Shown here: piece after piece, positions 43,239 to 50,815 of the stretch | Layout: the number at the start of each line of letters is the position of its first letter | Numbering within the stretch: position 1 is the first letter of the stretch | Assembly (NCBI RefSeq): GCF_014256275.1 | Contig: NZ_JACCFE010000002.1 | Coordinates: 1,426,001-1,490,000, forward strand | Source: Rhodococcus sp. 4CII | GTDB taxonomy: Bacteria > Actinomycetota > Actinomycetes > Mycobacteriales > Mycobacteriaceae | Reading direction: 5' to 3' | DNA: 64,000 nucleotides | The notes under the pieces: generated by a model | What the model saw: only the letters and a program-made list of their open reading frames with translations | Database searches by the model: none | What the model was told of the DNA's origin: nothing | Made by a program: the position numbers and the translations under genes

Positions 43239-44141
43239 TCAGACGCTGGCGCCGAGGATCTGCGTCGCGAAGCTCTCGCCGACCTTGGTGGCGGCGGCGG
43301 TCATGATGTCGAGGTTGCCGGAGTAGGGCGGCAGGAAGTCGCCCGCGCCCTCGACCTCGAGGAAGATGCCGACCCGGGCGAGCCCGCCGCTGATCGGTGT
43401 CGGGTCGTCGAATTGGGGTTCGGCGCGCAGCCGGTAGCCGGGGACGTAGGCCTGCACGGACGCCGCGACGTCGCGGATGGACGCGGTGATCGCGTCCCGG
43501 TCGGCGTCGGCGGGAATGGAGCAGAACACGGTGTCCTTCATGAACATCGGCGGTTCGGCCGGGTTCAGGATGATGATCGCCTTGCCCTTCTTCGCGCCGC
43601 CGATCGTCTCGATGCCGCGGCTCGTGGTGATCGTGAACTCGTCGATGTTCGCGCGGGTGCCCGGGCCCGCGGACGGCGACGCCACGCTCGCGACGATCTC
43701 GGCGTACGCCACGTCGGCGATCCGGGAGACGGCATGAACCATGGGAATGGTCGCCTGGCCACCGCAGGTGATGAGGTTGACGTTCGGCGCAGTCCGGTGC
43801 TCGCCCATGTTCACGGCAGGCACGACGGCGGGTCCGAGCGCGGCGGGGGTGAGGTCGACGGCCTGGATGCCGAGTTCCTCGTAGCGGGGGGCGTTCGCCC
43901 GGTGCACGTACGCGGACGTGGCCTCGAACACGATGTCGGGACGCTCGTTCTGGGCGAGCAACCAGTCGACACCCTCGGCGCTGGCGATCACGCCCCGGTC
44001 CGCGGCGCGCTTCAGTCCCTCGCTCTCGGGGTCGACGCCGATCATCCAGCGCGGTTCGATGATCTCCGAGCGGAGCAGCTTGTACATCAGGTCGGTGCCG
44101 ATGTTGCCGGATCCGACGATCGCGGCGAGAGCCTTGGTCAC
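43239..44141 (-). CDS. hsaG: Acylating aldehyde dehydrogenase HsaG
   Basis: A 300-residue protein with NAD loop GSGNIGTD (10-17) and catalytic Cys126 in NLITCGGQA. It converts the aldehyde from HsaF to acyl-CoA (propionyl-CoA in steroid catabolism) in a complex with the aldolase. GTG 44141 has AAAGGCG eight bases upstream. It is 11 bases after hsaE and 35 before hsaF. Confidence 0.9.
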   Translation of the reverse strand: MTKALAAIVGSGNIGTDLMYKLLRSEIIEPRWMIGVDPESEGLKRAADRGVIASAEGVDWLLAQNERPDIVFEATSAYVHRANAPRYEELGIQAVDLTPAALGPAVVPAVNMGEHRTAPNVNLITCGGQATIPMVHAVSRIADVAYAEIVASVASPSAGPGTRANIDEFTITTSRGIETIGGAKKGKAIIILNPAEPPMFMKDTVFCSIPADADRDAITASIRDVAASVQAYVPGYRLRAEPQFDDPTPISGGLARVGIFLEVEGAGDFLPPYSGNLDIMTAAATKVGESFATQILGASV

Positions 44142-44152
44142 AGTTGTCGCCT

Positions 44153-44938
44153 TTACTTGAATTCTACTGATACGGAACCGATGTCACTGAAGTCGGCGCG
44201 GAACACGTCGCCGGGCCGGGCGTCGATCGCGCGGGTGCACGAACCGGGCAGGATCACGTGCCCGGCCTCGAGCCGCACACCGAAGCTCGCGACCTTCCGG
44301 GCCAGCCAGGCGACGGCCTTCGTGGGATTGCCGAGCACCGCCGACGCCTCGCCCCGCGCGATCTGCTCGTCGCCCCGGAAGAGCATCGCGGAGATCCCGC
44401 CGATGTCGACGTTCGACGGCTCCACACGTCCGGCGCCGAGGATCACCCCGGCCGAGGACGCGTTGTCGGCGATCGTGTCGGCGAGCCCGATCTTCCAGTC
44501 CGTGATGCGGGAGTCGATCAGTTCGATGCTGGGAACGATGTATTCGGTGGCCGCGAGCACGTCCGCATCGGTGCACCCCTCCCCCGGCAGGGTCTCGCCG
44601 AGGACGTACCCGATCTCCACCTCGATCCGCGGGTAGCAGAACTGCGCGGTGTCGATCGGCGTTCCCTCGGCGTGCACCATGCTCGAGAGCAGATGTCCGT
44701 AGTCGGGCTCGTCGACACCCATCATCTTCTGCATGACCTCGGAGGACAGTCCGACCTTGTGGCCGTACACCGTTTCCCCCGCCGCCAGCCGCGCCCGGAT
44801 GTTGAGCAGCGCGATCTCGTACGCGTCGACGACGTCGATGTCCGGAAAGACTGTGGTCAGCGGGTCGATGGGGGCGCGGTCCTGTTCGGCGTTCCGCAGG
44901 AGGCGGGCGGCCGACTGCCGCTGCGCGTCGCTCAGCAT
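44153..44938 (-). CDS. hsaE: 2-hydroxypenta-2,4-dienoate-type hydratase HsaE
   Basis: A 261-residue member of the fumarylacetoacetate-hydrolase-like hydratases (GHKVGLSSEVMQKMMGVDEP at about 60-79; ELIDSRITDWKIGLADTIAD; GNPTKAVAWLA). It hydrates 2-hydroxyhexa-2,4-dienoate before HsaF acts. ATG 44938 overlaps the upstream KstD stop (TGATG) and has GAGGTGG upstream; GTG 44941 is also possible. Metal ligands lie in the EVEIGYVLG segment. Confidence 0.88.
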   Translation of the reverse strand: MLSDAQRQSAARLLRNAEQDRAPIDPLTTVFPDIDVVDAYEIALLNIRARLAAGETVYGHKVGLSSEVMQKMMGVDEPDYGHLLSSMVHAEGTPIDTAQFCYPRIEVEIGYVLGETLPGEGCTDADVLAATEYIVPSIELIDSRITDWKIGLADTIADNASSAGVILGAGRVEPSNVDIGGISAMLFRGDEQIARGEASAVLGNPTKAVAWLARKVASFGVRLEAGHVILPGSCTRAIDARPGDVFRADFSDIGSVSVEFK

Positions 44939-46641
44939 CACGCCACCTCACCCGCACGTGAGTGCTGTCGTGTGTTCGGGGACTCGTTACCACTCACCTG
45001 GGCGGCGTGCTGCGCGGCGATGTAGCCGAACACCATCGCGGGGCCGATGGTCGCGCCGGCCCCGGCGTATTCATTGCCCATCACCGACGCCGACGTGTTG
45101 CCGGTGGCGTACAGACCGTCGATTACGGATCCGTCCTCGCGGAGCACCCGCGCGTCGGCGTCGGTGACGAGGCCGCCCTTCGTGCCGAGGTCGCCGGCTT
45201 CGCAGCGGATCGCGTAGAACGGTCCCTGCGTGATCTCGTCGAGGCACGGGTTCTTCATCGTCGGGTCGCCGTAGTACCGGTCGTACGCGCTGTCGCCGCG
45301 GCCGAAGTCCTCGTCCTTGCCGGAGCGGGCGAAGCCGTTGAACCGGTCGACGGTCGCGACGAGGGTGTCGGCCCTGACACCGATCTGCTCGGCGAGGTCG
45401 CGCAGCGTGTCGGCCTTGTGCACGACGCCGGAGTCGTAGAACCCCTGCGGGAACGGCACTCCCGGGAGCACCTGCGCGAAGGGGTACCGCGACTTCGCCT
45501 TGCCGTCCATCACGAACCACGCCGGGACGTGCCCGCCGTCGAGTTGATCGTGCACGAAGTTCACATACGGCGACGACTCGTTGGTGAAGCGTTCGCCGCG
45601 ACCGTTCACGATCACCGACGGCGGAATGCACCGCTCCGACACGAGCGGGATCACGGCGCCCATCGGGTGCAGCACCGACGGCATCCACCAGGCGTCGTCC
45701 ATGAGGTCGACGGCGGCACCGAGTCGCTGACCCGCGACGATGCCGTCGCCGGTGTTCTCGCGGGCGCCCGCGCTGAGGTCCGGGGCGCCGTGCCGCGGCA
45801 GGTACTTCGCGCGCATGTCCTGGTTGTGATCGAATCCGCCGGTCGCGAGCAGCACACCGCGGCGGGCCCCGATCCGGACCGTCCGTCCGTCGCGATCGGC
45901 GAGCACACCGATGACCACTCCGGCGTCGTCGACGATCAGTTCGGTCATGGACGTCTTCAACCACAGCGGCACTCCGGCGTCCTCGAGGACCATCCGCATC
46001 CGTGCCACCAGCGCGCGTCCGCCGGTGGCCATGTGGCGCCGGCGGATCACGTTGGACGCCACCCGCCACGCCGCCACCAGTGACGCCTTGCGGCCCTTCC
46101 ACGTGCGCTTGACCATGGCGAGGTCGTGGTAGTCCTTGGACGTGACCCACAGGCCCAGCGGGCCTTTCATGCTGTTGGGACGCTGGAACTTCTCGTTCTC
46201 CTTCAGCGCCCGGGTGTCGAACGGCGTGCATTCGATGGTGCGCCCGAGCGGACGGCCGCCCTCGTACTCCGGGTGGTAATCGGAATAGCCCTTCACCCAG
46301 TAGAGCTTCATGTGCGGACTGCGGTCGAGCAGGTCCATCAATTCGGGGCCCTTGTCGACGAACGCGTCGAGGCGGTCGGCGGGAACCGTGCCCTCGGTGA
46401 TGATGTCGAGGTAGCGGCGGATCGACTCCCTCGTGTCGATCACACCCTTCCGACGCAGCGTGGGGGCGTTGGGTATCCAGATGCCGCCCCCGGAGATGGC
46501 GGTGGATCCGCCGAACGTCGCGCCCTTGTCGATGACGAGGGTGTCGAGTCCGCGGTGGGCCGCCGTGATCGCGGCGGCCATTCCGCCGCCGCCGCTACCG
46601 ACGACGAGGAAATCGACGGTGCTGTCGAAGCTTTCGCTCAT
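44938..46641 (-). CDS. kstD: 3-ketosteroid delta1-dehydrogenase, second KstD
   Basis: A 567-residue flavoprotein: GSGGGGMAAA (about 15-24) for FAD and MGNEYAGAGATIG near the C-terminus with Tyr525/Gly529 matching the KstD catalytic pair. It is longer than the first KstD (512) and has TWKGRKASLVAAWRV-type helices typical of longer KstD forms. It sits between hsaD and hsaE, with ATGA overlap to hsaD, so it is made together with the ring-opening enzymes. Function of either KstD on 5-beta or hydroxylated substrates cannot be told. Confidence 0.82.
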   Translation of the reverse strand: MSESFDSTVDFLVVGSGGGGMAAAITAAHRGLDTLVIDKGATFGGSTAISGGGIWIPNAPTLRRKGVIDTRESIRRYLDIITEGTVPADRLDAFVDKGPELMDLLDRSPHMKLYWVKGYSDYHPEYEGGRPLGRTIECTPFDTRALKENEKFQRPNSMKGPLGLWVTSKDYHDLAMVKRTWKGRKASLVAAWRVASNVIRRRHMATGGRALVARMRMVLEDAGVPLWLKTSMTELIVDDAGVVIGVLADRDGRTVRIGARRGVLLATGGFDHNQDMRAKYLPRHGAPDLSAGARENTGDGIVAGQRLGAAVDLMDDAWWMPSVLHPMGAVIPLVSERCIPPSVIVNGRGERFTNESSPYVNFVHDQLDGGHVPAWFVMDGKAKSRYPFAQVLPGVPFPQGFYDSGVVHKADTLRDLAEQIGVRADTLVATVDRFNGFARSGKDEDFGRGDSAYDRYYGDPTMKNPCLDEITQGPFYAIRCEAGDLGTKGGLVTDADARVLREDGSVIDGLYATGNTSASVMGNEYAGAGATIGPAMVFGYIAAQHAAQVSGNESPNTRQHSRAGEVA

Positions 46642-47513
46642 CGTCCGCTGCCGTCCTTGCGGAGGAGGAAGGCGAGGACGGCACTCTCGAAGGCCGTCTT
46701 CTGCTCGATCATCGCCCAGTGCCCGCAGTTCGGGAACACGTGCAGCTCCGCCTCGGGAATCGACCGCATCGGGATGATCGCCATGTCCAGTGGGCTGACC
46801 CGGTCGTCGCGACCCCACGTGAGCAGTGTCGGGGCCGTCACCTTGTGCAGCTGAGCCCAGTACGGGGTCGCGTCGGACTCGAGTGCGGCCCGGGCGCCCG
46901 CCGCGAACGCCGCCTTGCTGTACATCTTGCGGGCGCTGGCGAGCGTCTCCGGATCCGTGGCCTGCGTCCAGCGTTCCTCGATCAGTTCCTCGGTCACCAT
47001 GGCGGGATCGAACACCATCGAGTGCAGCCACGCGATCAGGCGTTCCCGGGTGGGGTCGTCCGTGAACTCCATCAGCAGGTTGATGCCCTCACCGGGGCCG
47101 GGGCTGAACAGGTTCCTGCCGATGCCGCCGATGGTGATCAGTTTGGCGACCCGGTCGGGATGCGCGATCGCGAACTGGGTGGCGACGATGCCGCCCATCG
47201 AGTTTCCGAGAATCGCGACCTCGTCGAGTCCGAGCCCGTCGAGAAAGCGGAGCACCGCGTCACCGGCAGTGAGCATCGGATGACCGCCGAAGTCGTCGCT
47301 GACCCCGAACCCCGGGAACTCCAGGATGAAGGTGCGGAAGTGCTCGGCGAAGACGCCGAGGTTGCCGCGGAAGTTGCGCCACCCCGTCACGCCGGGGCCG
47401 GAGCCGTGCAGCAGGAGCAGAGGCGGACCGTCGCCGGCCTCGTGGTAGCGAAGCACGCCGAGGTCGGTCTTCAGCTCCTTCAGGGTGCCCTCGTAACTCG
47501 AGTCAGTCGTCAT
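46638..47513 (-). CDS. hsaD: Meta-cleavage product hydrolase HsaD
   Basis: A 291-residue alpha/beta-hydrolase of the BphD/HsaD group: HGSGPGVTGW (36-45), nucleophile Ser105 in GNSMGG, Asp in WGRDDRVS (about 236) and His265 in NCGHW. It hydrolyses the C-C bond of the ring-cleavage product into 2-hydroxyhexadienoate and the HIP-type acid. First gene of a long minus-strand unit (hsaD-kstD-hsaE-hsaG-hsaF-monooxygenase-hsaC-lipase, 47513 to 38775). Operator site 6 is 45 bases upstream. Confidence 0.88.
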   Translation of the reverse strand: MTTDSSYEGTLKELKTDLGVLRYHEAGDGPPLLLLHGSGPGVTGWRNFRGNLGVFAEHFRTFILEFPGFGVSDDFGGHPMLTAGDAVLRFLDGLGLDEVAILGNSMGGIVATQFAIAHPDRVAKLITIGGIGRNLFSPGPGEGINLLMEFTDDPTRERLIAWLHSMVFDPAMVTEELIEERWTQATDPETLASARKMYSKAAFAAGARAALESDATPYWAQLHKVTAPTLLTWGRDDRVSPLDMAIIPMRSIPEAELHVFPNCGHWAMIEQKTAFESAVLAFLLRKDGSGR

Positions 47514-47557
47514 GGTCGATCACGTTGCCAGCGCGCCCCCCGCTCGGACAGAAGCGA

Positions 47558-47572
47558 TCCCGGTCAGCGAGA
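47558..47572 (-). promoter_or_regulatory. 15-bp operator motif, site 6
   Basis: On the minus strand TCTCGCTGACCGGGA, 45 bases upstream of hsaD. Site 7 is 34 bases further on, toward hsaB. Confidence 0.65.
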
Positions 47573-47606
47573 CACCGCCCGGCCGCGGAAGACACCCGAC
47601 GGGGAT

Positions 47607-47621
47607 TTCCACTGACCGAGA
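47607..47621 (-). promoter_or_regulatory. 15-bp operator motif, site 7
   Basis: On the minus strand TCTCGGTCAGTGGAA, 90 bases upstream of hsaB. The gap thus carries two sites 34 bases apart, as does the hsaA/kshA gap. Confidence 0.6.
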
Positions 47622-47710
47622 CGGCATCTCGTGACACTTCGGCGCCGTCCCTAGCCTCGGGGACGATCGTCGAACGGGTCGGCGACGGAACAGCACTCGG
47701 AGGCGATCTG

Positions 47711-48247
47711 ATGGCACCCGAACCGGCCGACACGAAGCCTGGCACACGCGCGGACGCACCCTCACCGGACGAGATGCGCCGCGCCCTCGGCCAATTCGCC
47801 AGTGGCGTCACGGTGGTGACCGGACTCGACACGGAGGGTCCGGTGGGGTTCACGTGCCAGTCGTTCGCGTCGGTGTCGCTGGAGCCGCCGCTGATCCTGT
47901 TCTGCGCCGACCACCGGGGGCGGGCATGGCCGCGCATCCGGCGGTCGGGCCGGTTCACGATCAACGTGCTGCACGAGGACCAGACGGACCTGTGCTTCCG
48001 ATTCGGTTCGAGTCGGGGTTCCAAGTTCGACGGGCTCGAGTGGGAGCGGTCGCGGTGGTCGACGCCGGCGCTGCCGGGGGTCCTGCTGCGCGTGCACGCG
48101 GACGTGCAGTCGGTGCACATCGCCGGTGATCACGACGTCGTGATCGGACGCGTCCGCGAACTCGAATCGGTCTGCGAGGAGCGTCCGATGGTGTTCTTCC
48201 GGGGCGGTTTCGGCGTCGACGCCGCTTCGCGGCCCGTGCGCGCGTAG
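47711..48247 (+). CDS. hsaB: Flavin reductase HsaB
   Basis: A 178-residue flavin reductase-like (FMN-binding split barrel) protein with GQFASGVTVVTG (about 26-37), FTCQSFASVSLEPPLILFCA in the flavin-binding strand, and INVLHEDQ. It supplies reduced flavin to HsaA-type monooxygenases, of which there are two in the window. ATG 47711 has GGAGG six to eight bases upstream. Divergent from hsaD, convergent with the IclR gene. Confidence 0.85.
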   Translation: MAPEPADTKPGTRADAPSPDEMRRALGQFASGVTVVTGLDTEGPVGFTCQSFASVSLEPPLILFCADHRGRAWPRIRRSGRFTINVLHEDQTDLCFRFGSSRGSKFDGLEWERSRWSTPALPGVLLRVHADVQSVHIAGDHDVVIGRVRELESVCEERPMVFFRGGFGVDAASRPVRA

Positions 48248-48263
48248 CGAGTCCGGAGACTCG
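48248..48263. terminator. Hairpin between hsaB and IclR gene
   Basis: CGAGTC-CGGA-GACTCG directly after the hsaB stop, between two convergent genes. Short but perfect stem with a tetraloop. Confidence 0.5.
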
Positions 48264-48280
48264 TCACACCCGCACGGGGG

Positions 48281-49174
48281 CTACAGCCACTGGCCGGACT
48301 GCACCGCGAGAAGCTGATCGAGGGTCTCGGTCGACCATGAGTTATCCGGAATCTCCGGAGTCCGGCGCCCGCGACGGGGTGCGCCCAGTTCGGGGTGCAA
48401 CGTCCGGGTGACTTCCCGGGCGGCGTCGACGACGAGCGGGGCGACGCGTTCGAGTTGGACGGTGCGCGCGTCCCCGCACAACGAGATACCGGCCACCGGT
48501 CCGTCCGCGCTGCGGACGGCGACACCGACGCAGCCGATTCCGCGGACCGCCTCACCACGCTCGAATGCGAGACCGCGGCGCTGCCGGATCCGGTTGAGTT
48601 CCTGGTGCAGCGTGGACAATTCGGTGATCGTGCGGTCCGTGCGGCGGCCCAGCCGCGGCCCGTACAGGCCGTCGACCTGCTCGGGGTCGACCCACGCGAG
48701 CATCGCCTTGCCGCCCGCGGTCGTGTAGGCGGGAACACGCCCGCCCACCCGGGACGGCAGGGTGGCGGCCATCCGCCCGCCCACCTTGTCGAGGTACACG
48801 CTGTCCGCGCCGTCCAGCACGGCGAGGTGCACCACCATCCCGGTCTGCATGTGGAGTTCGTGCAGCAGCGGCGCCGCGGCCGCCCGCACCTGGCTGTGCC
48901 CGTTGTCGCCGCCGCCGAGGCCCATCGCACGCCGTCCGAGGCAGTAGCCGAAGCTCGCGTGATCGACCCAGTCGAGGCGGACGAGCTGGTCCAGGATGCG
49001 GTGCACCGTGGACCGCGGCAGCCGGGTGCGGCAGGCCACCTCTTCGAGGGTCAGACGCGACGTGCGGCCGTCGAACGCGTCGAGGATCAGCGTCATCCGC
49101 TCGACCATCGACGGGGGCAGATCCTTCTTCGCAGCGGGTACCGACAGTGCATCATCCGAATCGACGACAGTCAT
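48281..49174 (-). CDS. IclR-family transcriptional regulator
   Basis: A 297-residue IclR regulator: winged HTH (LEEVACRTRLPRSTVHRILD, about 43-62) and the C-terminal effector domain with AYTTAGGKAMLA and GIGCVGVAVRSADG. IclR proteins typically bind 15-bp pseudo-palindromes, which fits the motif repeated across this island. ATG 49174 is preferred over TTG 49186 because GGAGG lies five bases upstream. Operator site 8 is in its own divergent promoter region, suggesting autoregulation. It is the best candidate reader of the motif, with the TetR protein as alternative. Confidence 0.82.
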   Translation of the reverse strand: MTVVDSDDALSVPAAKKDLPPSMVERMTLILDAFDGRTSRLTLEEVACRTRLPRSTVHRILDQLVRLDWVDHASFGYCLGRRAMGLGGGDNGHSQVRAAAAPLLHELHMQTGMVVHLAVLDGADSVYLDKVGGRMAATLPSRVGGRVPAYTTAGGKAMLAWVDPEQVDGLYGPRLGRRTDRTITELSTLHQELNRIRQRRGLAFERGEAVRGIGCVGVAVRSADGPVAGISLCGDARTVQLERVAPLVVDAAREVTRTLHPELGAPRRGRRTPEIPDNSWSTETLDQLLAVQSGQWL

Positions 49175-49285
49175 CGACGCCTCCAAATATCCTGGTCACA
49201 CGCATACGTCCGACGAAAATTGAAATGAATTCTTAAAATACTAACAGCCGTGCGCGTCGCTGGGAAGAAATTGGGCAACCATCGC

Positions 49286-49300
49286 GTCCGGTGACCGGGA
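49286..49300 (+). promoter_or_regulatory. 15-bp operator motif, site 8
   Basis: GTCCGGTGACCGGGA, containing the perfect palindrome CCGGT-G-ACCGG, between the divergent IclR (49174) and LLM (49377) starts. Confidence 0.6.
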
Positions 49301-49376
49301 ATGCCCGCACGGCCCTCGGGCACCTCGAGTACAACGGTGACCACACACCGATCCCCGACAGCGGAGTCACCCACAG

Positions 49377-50273
49377 ATGCACATAGGAATCGCGCCGCCC
49401 ATCGTCATCGCGCACCCCTCCGTCCGCGCGGACTGGGAAGCCTGCGCCGGGATCGCGGAGTTGACCGCGATCGCCCGGACCGCCGACCGCCTCGGCTACC
49501 ACCACCTCACCTGCAGCGAGCACGTCGCCGTGCCCACCGACGTCGCCGTGGAACGCGGCGGCACCTACTGGGACCCGCTCGCGACCCTCGGGTTCCTCGC
49601 CGCCCACACCGGTGGCATCCGCCTGGCCACACAGGTTCTGGTACTCGGGTACCACCACCCACTCGAGATCGCCAAGCGGTACGGCACGCTCGACGTCGTC
49701 AGCGGCGGACGCCTCGTGCTGGGCCTTGGCGTGGGCAGCCTGCGGGAGGAATTCGACCTGCTCGGCGCCCACTTCGACGACCGGGGCGCCCGCGCCGACG
49801 ACGCCCTCGCGGCGCTGCGGGCGTCGCTGTCGCACCCGCGGCCCGAGTACCACGGCAGGTTCTTCGACTTCGACGGCGTCGTCGTGGAACCGCACGCCGT
49901 CCAGCCGCGGGTCCCGCTGTGGATCGGGGGACGGACACTGCGATCCCTGCGCCGCGCGGCGACGCTCGGCGACGGGTGGGTGCCGTTCGGCCTGTCGCTC
50001 GAAGAGTTGTGCGCCCTGCTCGGCAAGGTCGATCTCCCCGAAAAATTCGAGGTGGTCCTCAGCGCCGGCGCGCCGCTCGACCCGATCGGGTCCCGCGACG
50101 CCGTCGCCCGTGCACTCGAACGACGACGCGACGCCGGGACCACCGTCGTCAGTGCCACCCTCGCGTCCACGAGCGCCGACCACTACTGCGAGCAACTGGA
50201 CGCCCTCCGGCAACTCGGCGACCAACTCGGCCTTTTCTTCCGCACCCCCACCGAAGACAGGATCCGCCCATGA
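49377..50273 (+). CDS. LLM-class F420-dependent oxidoreductase
   Basis: A 298-residue luciferase-like barrel protein (SEHVAVP near 50; ATQVLVLGYHHPLEIAKRYG; GGRLVLGLGVGSLREEFDLLG; PLWIGGRT) of the same subgroup as the protein at 16806-17693. Expected cofactor F420 (FMN possible). Its stop overlaps the start of the SnoaL-like gene by ATGA, so the two are made together and probably act on the same intermediate. Start ATG 49377; divergent from the IclR gene with operator site 8 between. Confidence 0.78.
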   Translation: MHIGIAPPIVIAHPSVRADWEACAGIAELTAIARTADRLGYHHLTCSEHVAVPTDVAVERGGTYWDPLATLGFLAAHTGGIRLATQVLVLGYHHPLEIAKRYGTLDVVSGGRLVLGLGVGSLREEFDLLGAHFDDRGARADDALAALRASLSHPRPEYHGRFFDFDGVVVEPHAVQPRVPLWIGGRTLRSLRRAATLGDGWVPFGLSLEELCALLGKVDLPEKFEVVLSAGAPLDPIGSRDAVARALERRRDAGTTVVSATLASTSADHYCEQLDALRQLGDQLGLFFRTPTEDRIRP

Positions 50274-50752
50274 CCGGCACCGATGAACTCGTCCGCGCAC
50301 TCGCCGAACGGGTCACCGCGCTCGAAGACAAGATCGCCATCCTCGAACTGATGACCGCCTACGGCCCCGCCATCGACAGCGGTTCCGCCGACGCCGTCGC
50401 GCGGCTGTGGACCGAGGACGGCGTGTACGACGTCGACACCGGAGTGATGCGCGGACATGCGGCCATCACGGCGATGGTGCAGTCGCAGGCACATCAGGGC
50501 TGGATCGGCGGCGGTTGCGCGCACATGCTCGAGCCCGGGCACGTGCGCGTCGACGGCGACACCGCCGTGGCCACGTGCAAGTCGCAGTTGATCATCTCCG
50601 ACGACAACGGGTTCCGGGTGCACCGGATCACGGCAAACCGGTGGGAACTTGCCAAGATCGACGGTGAGTGGAAGGTGACCCGACGGATCAATCGACTGCT
50701 CGACGGCCGCGAGGAGGCGCGCTCGCTGCTTGCCGCGGGTGTACGTGCCTGA
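50270..50752 (+). CDS. SnoaL/NTF2-fold protein, BaiE-like candidate bile-acid dehydratase
   Basis: A 160-residue SnoaL_4-type protein. Tyr31-x4-Asp36 (AYGPAIDSG) and His85 (CAHMLEPG) have nearly the same spacing as the catalytic Tyr30/Asp35/His83 I recall for BaiE, the bile acid 7-alpha-dehydratase, and total length is close (about 166). The N-terminal coiled region (LVRALAERVTALEDKIAILE) is also BaiE-like. The fold is used for many other tasks, so this is a strong hypothesis only. ATG 50270 overlaps the LLM stop (ATGA). A strong terminator follows. Confidence 0.72.
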   Translation: MTGTDELVRALAERVTALEDKIAILELMTAYGPAIDSGSADAVARLWTEDGVYDVDTGVMRGHAAITAMVQSQAHQGWIGGGCAHMLEPGHVRVDGDTAVATCKSQLIISDDNGFRVHRITANRWELAKIDGEWKVTRRINRLLDGREEARSLLAAGVRA

Positions 50753-50762
50753 CTGCAGACAC

Positions 50763-50796
50763 CGGCACGAGGCCCGCACTGCTGCGGGCCTCGTGC
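50763..50796. terminator. Strong bidirectional terminator
   Basis: A perfect 15-base stem (GGCACGAGGCCCGCA and its complement) with loop CTGC, followed by TTCT, between the convergent SnoaL-like gene (stop 50752) and the MFS gene (stop 50816). Confidence 0.85.
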
Positions 50797-50815
50797 CTTC
50801 TGCGCGGAGGGAAGG

